Source of the DNA: Labilithrix sp.
Lineage (GTDB): Bacteria > Myxococcota_A > Polyangia > Polyangiales > Polyangiaceae
Reading direction: 5' to 3'
NCBI GenBank assembly: GCA_019637155.1
Contig: JAHBWE010000010.1
Span: 248,001 to 312,000 of the forward strand
DNA: 64,000 nucleotides
Shown: one piece after another, positions 61,404 to 64,000 of the stretch
How positions within the stretch are numbered: the first letter of the stretch is position 1
Layout of the letters: each line of letters begins with the position of its first letter
The notes under the pieces: model-generated
What the model saw: only the letters and a program-made list of their open reading frames with translations
The model's database searches: none
Told to the model about the DNA's origin: nothing
Program-made: the position numbers and the translations under genes

Positions 61404-62270
61404 ATGCGCATCGTCCCGATCCCGTGCCTCTCCGACAACTACGCGTACCTGCTCGTCTGCCGCGAGACGAAGGAGGCTGCGATCGTCGACGTCTCGGAGG
61501 CGGGGCCGGTGCTCGACGCGATCGATCGCGGCGCGGGCACGCAGGACTCGCGCAAGGACGTGAGCTCGGTGGCGACGCGCGAGGACGTCCGCATCGTCGC
61601 GATCCTGAGCACGCACCATCATCACGATCACGTCGGCGGCAACGAAGAGGTGCGCTCGAAGCTCGGGATCGATCGCGTCTACGGACACACGAGCGATCGC
61701 GGACGCATCCCCGGTCAGACGCAGTACCTGCAGGAAGGGGACACGTTCGAGATCGGCCGCCTCTCCGTGCGCGCGCTCCACATCCCGGGTCACACGCGCG
61801 GCGCCGTCGCGTACGTCGTGACGAAGGAGCCCGAGGACCCCGTCGTCTTCACCGGCGACACGCTCTTCGTCGGCGGCTGCGGTCGCCTCTTCGAGGGCGA
61901 TCCGCCGATGATGCACGCGTCGCTCTCGAAGCTCGCCGCGCTCGACCCGCGCACGCGCGTCTTCTGCGGACACGAGTACACGGAGGCGAACCTCCGCTTC
62001 GCCGCGCACGTAGAGCCCTCGAACGCCGCCGTCGCGCAGGCGAAGGCGCGCGCCGCTCAGCTCCGCAAGGAGGGGCGGCCGACGATGGGCGCGACGATCG
62101 CGGAGGAGCTCACGTACAACCCGTTCCTCCGCACGGACTCGGGCGAGATCCGGAGCGTGCTCGGGATCGCCGCGAGCGCCTCGGCCGCCGACGCGCTCGG
62201 CGCCATCCGCGCGGCGAAGGACGCTTCAACGCAGGGGCCTGCGGCCCCTGCACCCCGCTCGCAGCCGTAG
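61404..62270 (+). CDS. gloB: Glyoxalase II-like metallo-hydrolase
   Basis: This 288-residue protein has the binuclear metal site THHHHDHVGG at residues 70-79, then HIPGHTRGA, FTGDTLFVGGCGRLFEG and FCGHEYTEANLRF. These are the hydroxyacylglutathione hydrolase signatures of the metallo-beta-lactamase fold; the C-terminal region includes NPFLRTDSG. It would hydrolyse S-lactoylglutathione or a related thioester in the cytoplasm. A ~15-residue insertion (TQDSRKDVSSVATRED) before the first motif is unusual. The substrate is inferred; the organism's thiol is not known. Confidence 0.9.
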   Translation: MRIVPIPCLSDNYAYLLVCRETKEAAIVDVSEAGPVLDAIDRGAGTQDSRKDVSSVATREDVRIVAILSTHHHHDHVGGNEEVRSKLGIDRVYGHTSDRGRIPGQTQYLQEGDTFEIGRLSVRALHIPGHTRGAVAYVVTKEPEDPVVFTGDTLFVGGCGRLFEGDPPMMHASLSKLAALDPRTRVFCGHEYTEANLRFAAHVEPSNAAVAQAKARAAQLRKEGRPTMGATIAEELTYNPFLRTDSGEIRSVLGIAASASAADALGAIRAAKDASTQGPAAPAPRSQP

Positions 62271-62291
62271 GACGCGCGCGAAGACGCGCGC
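62232..62291. terminator. Palindromes at the end of gloB
   Basis: CAGGGGCC and GGCCCCTG flank TGC at about 62232-62250 inside the last codons of gloB. Just past the stop GCGCGCG at 62274-62280 pairs with CGCGCGC at 62285-62291 around AAGA. The second is a candidate terminator for gloB, without a T-run. Confidence 0.4.
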
Positions 62292-62318
62292 ATCCTCCGC
62301 TGCTCGCCGATGCACGCT

Positions 62319-62340
62319 GATCGGTGTTCGATCGGTGTTC
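62319..62340. repeat. 11-base tandem duplication
   Basis: GATCGGTGTTC is repeated twice in tandem at 62319-62340, just beyond the stop of the Cys-rich lipoprotein gene. Short and without known role. Confidence 0.5.
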
Positions 62341-62349
62341 GATGCTCGG

Positions 62350-62784
62350 TCAGCCGCCGGGGCACTGCCCGCTGCACTGATTGATGAGCGCGACGCACGC
62401 GTCGTCGCAGTCGAGCGCGCAGTCGCCGAGGCAGTTGGCGTCGCCGTCGGCGCACGCGTTCGAGCAGGTGTCGACCGCGGCCGCGCTCGGGTTCGGCGCG
62501 ACGCACTTCGTGAAGCACTGCTGCGGCGTCTCCTTCGGCGTCGCCGGCGTCGTCTCGGTCGGCGTCGTCTCGGTCTCGGTCTCGGTCTCCGGGTCCGTCT
62601 CCGTCACCGGCGTCGACTTCGACTTCGTCGGCTTCTCGGCCGGGTCCGCGTCGTCGTCGCCGCCCTTGTTCTTGTCCTTCGTGGACTTCGCGGCGCCCTC
62701 GAACGACTCCACGTCGGGGGTGCTGCACCCGACCGCGGCCGCAAGGGCGAGGACCATCGACACCAGGAGGCACGCGCGGGTCAT
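62350..62784 (-). CDS. Cys-rich lipoprotein with Thr/Glu repeats
   Basis: This 144-residue lipoprotein has signal MTRACLLVSMVLALAAAVGC (Cys20), a Lys/Asp-rich stretch, then a Glu-Thr dipeptide run (TETETETTPTETTPATPKET) coded by a CGTCTC-type microsatellite. The C-terminal ~55 residues contain ten Cys in 'CxxxC' spacings (QCFTKCVAP, TCSNACADGDANC, DCALDCDDAC, QCSGQCPGG). These suggest a small helical disulfide module. The next upstream gene has the same style of Cys spacing. Function unknown. Confidence 0.72.
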   Translation of the reverse strand: MTRACLLVSMVLALAAAVGCSTPDVESFEGAAKSTKDKNKGGDDDADPAEKPTKSKSTPVTETDPETETETETTPTETTPATPKETPQQCFTKCVAPNPSAAAVDTCSNACADGDANCLGDCALDCDDACVALINQCSGQCPGG

Positions 62785-62843
62785 GCCGGTCGGTCCTGCA
62801 CCTCGCGCGCCAGCGCCGGGTGGATCGTGATCGTCTCGGGACC

Positions 62844-63464
62844 TCAGTCGTCGCCGAAGCACTTGTCGGCGGCGTCGCTGCACGCCTGGTCGTTGTCGCA
62901 GGCCTCCCAGCACTTGTCGGCGCACGCTTCGTTGTTGCACTTCTGCTCGCACTCGTCGGCGGCCTTCGCCTTCGGGATCTTGGCGAGGCACGCGACGAGC
63001 GCCGCCTCCTCATCGGGCGTGAGCTCGCCGTCGTCGCCGTCCTCGCCGTCGACGCCCGCGCACTGCGCCTTGCACGTGTCGAAGTCGGCGTTGCAGACGC
63101 TGGTCTCCTCGTCGGTGCCGCAGACGTCGGTGAAGCACTTCTCCGCCGCCGCGTCGTCCTTCGCGTCCTTCTCGCACTGGAGGACGAGGCCCATCTTCGG
63201 CGTGCCCGCGAGGCAGGTGTCGCACGCCTCCTCGCTGCCGGTCGCCGAGGGCGTCTCGCCGTTGCTCGGCTTCGTGGTCGTGCTCGCCGGGCTCTGCTTC
63301 TTGTCGGCGCTGTCGCCGTCGTCGTTGTCGTCGTCGCCTTCCTTCTGCTGCGCCGAGGACTTGCCGTCCTTGCCGTCGGGGGGAGGAGCCGAACAACCGA
63401 CGGACGCGACGAGGGTCGTGAGGGCAAACACGGCGGAGAGGGAGAGGACGGTCGCGATCTTCAT
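62844..63464 (-). CDS. Cys-rich lipoprotein
   Basis: This 206-residue lipoprotein has signal MKIATVLSLSAVFALTTLVASVGC (Cys24) and a Lys/Asp/Ser-rich linker. The C-terminal region has about 14 Cys in CxxxC-type spacings: ACDTCLAG, TCKAQCAG, ECEQKCNNEACADKCWEAC. The ATG at 63464 is well supported by AAAGGAG on the complement eight bases before it. It shares the helical Cys-pair style with the downstream gene and may be a distant paralogue. Exported; function unknown. Confidence 0.75.
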   Translation of the reverse strand: MKIATVLSLSAVFALTTLVASVGCSAPPPDGKDGKSSAQQKEGDDDNDDGDSADKKQSPASTTTKPSNGETPSATGSEEACDTCLAGTPKMGLVLQCEKDAKDDAAAEKCFTDVCGTDEETSVCNADFDTCKAQCAGVDGEDGDDGELTPDEEAALVACLAKIPKAKAADECEQKCNNEACADKCWEACDNDQACSDAADKCFGDD

Positions 63465-63658
63465 CTGAGGGCTCCTTTGGGACTTCGCTCGACTCACGGG
63501 GACTTACTGCAGCTCCCGAACCAAGCCGCGCGCAGGCCGGAACCTCGAAAAACGCAGGAAAACCGAGGGATGATCTGGCTCCATGCATTTCAGAGCATGG
63601 TGCAAGAGGCGGGAATTCCAGCGCGATCCCGACATGTGAGCATCATGCGCAGGCGCGC
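63465..63658. other. Intergenic region with a weak inverted repeat
   Basis: This 194-base gap between two leftward genes includes CCATGC at 63581-63586 and GCATGG at 63595-63600, a 6-base inverted repeat that could end the upstream acyltransferase transcript. The rest should hold the promoter of the Cys-rich lipoprotein, but I cannot place it. Confidence 0.3.
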
Positions 63659-64000
63659 CTACTCGTCGTCGCCGCCGGCGCTGACGTAGGCTTCGATCGC
63701 GGCGCGTTCGCGCGCGAGGTGCGCGGAGAGAACGTTGCGGAAGCGCGCGTCTTCGACGTGATGCGCCGACCACGTGACGGTGGGGACGAAGCCGCGCACC
63801 CGTTTGTGCTCGCCGCCCGCGCCGGGGTTGAACGTGGTGAGCCGCTCGCGGATCGCCTCGTCGACGCCGTGGTAGTAGCAGACGTTGAAGTGGAGGAAGG
63901 GGCGGTCGACCTTCGTCCCCCAGTAGCGGCCATAGAGGACGCCGGCCTTCTTCACGTTGAAGGCGCCCGCGACGATGTCGCCGTCGGCGTCGCGCGCGAC
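63659..64000 (-). CDS. C-terminal part of a FemAB-like/DUF482 acyltransferase (partial)
   Basis: The last 113 residues of a leftward gene are visible; the start lies beyond the window edge. The segment RYWGTKVDRPFLHFNVCYY, then HGVDEAIRERLTTFNPGAGG, EHKRVRGFVPT and RFRNVLSAHL match the C-terminus of the peptidogalycan/FemAB-like family (DUF482, PF04339; GNAT fold). These are predicted N-acyltransferases that add amino acids or similar groups; the substrate is unknown. It ends with a TAG at 63659-63661. Confidence 0.85.
   Translation of the reverse strand, partial: VARDADGDIVAGAFNVKKAGVLYGRYWGTKVDRPFLHFNVCYYHGVDEAIRERLTTFNPGAGGEHKRVRGFVPTVTWSAHHVEDARFRNVLSAHLARERAAIEAYVSAGGDDE

Noticed and set aside
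1..64000. tRNA, rRNA, CRISPR arrays and riboswitches
   Set aside because: No gap between genes showed a T-loop-type GTTCGANTC in tRNA context, regularly spaced repeats with unique spacers, or a recognisable riboswitch core.

Overview
The window is chromosomal DNA from a very GC-rich bacterium that looks like a myxobacterium or close relative (Myxococcota, probably Polyangiales). The reasons are: extreme GC bias at third codon positions; Ser/Thr protein kinases with one transmembrane helix; many lipoproteins with Ser/Thr/Gly-rich linkers after the lipobox; Cys-rich secreted proteins; TPR and WD40 giants; and split nuo (complex I) clusters. This assignment is inference from gene style, not from a marker gene. 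No rRNA, tRNA, CRISPR array or insertion sequence was recognised.

Layout. 0-5.1 kb: the end of an unknown gene, a large inverted repeat, a leftward operon of a cytochrome-like protein, a lipoprotein and a Tat-exported DUF1501 protein, then two paralogous Cys-rich lipoproteins. 5.2-12.6 kb: aminopeptidase P, an FGE-sulfatase-fold lipoprotein, a DUF2062 membrane protein, XerC, a membrane-anchored sulfatase-fold protein and a HAD phosphatase. 12.6-18.3 kb: an ECF-like sigma factor divergent from a Ser/Thr kinase, a TPR protein, then hisZ-purA. 18.3-19.1 kb: a gene-free stretch of tandem and dispersed repeats. 19.1-23.3 kb: TPR proteins and a TIGR02757/DUF2400 protein. 23.4-30.9 kb: a second kinase followed by an array of two TPR/two-helix proteins and four related lipoproteins. 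30.9-32.0 kb: peptide deformylase and a small coiled-coil membrane protein.

32.1-42.5 kb carries complex I genes in two blocks, nuoABCD and nuoGH...I. The blocks are separated by a leftward zinc-ribbon/membrane-protein pair and a small rightward gene, and nuoH is parted from nuoI by a trypsin-like protease and a leftward PEGA-like protein. 42.5-47.1 kb: two paralogous TFIIB-type zinc-ribbon genes flank a leftward Cys-rich repeat lipoprotein and a von Willebrand A lipoprotein. 47.1-56.0 kb: a 1,817-residue protein with a degenerate kinase domain and long TPR array is translationally coupled to a WD40-caspase lipoprotein; this is the most interesting unit. 56.0-64.0 kb: a FadL-type outer membrane protein, several lipoproteins, a second sulfatase-fold protein, a glyoxalase II-like hydrolase and the end of a FemAB-like acyltransferase gene.

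Many adjacent genes overlap by 1-4 bases (ATGA, GTGA, TGATG), so translational coupling is common. Several convergent pairs have almost no space between stops. The recurring theme is a signalling kinase next to secreted or membrane-attached TPR and lipoproteins, which suggests paralogous envelope modules, but none has a function provable from sequence alone.
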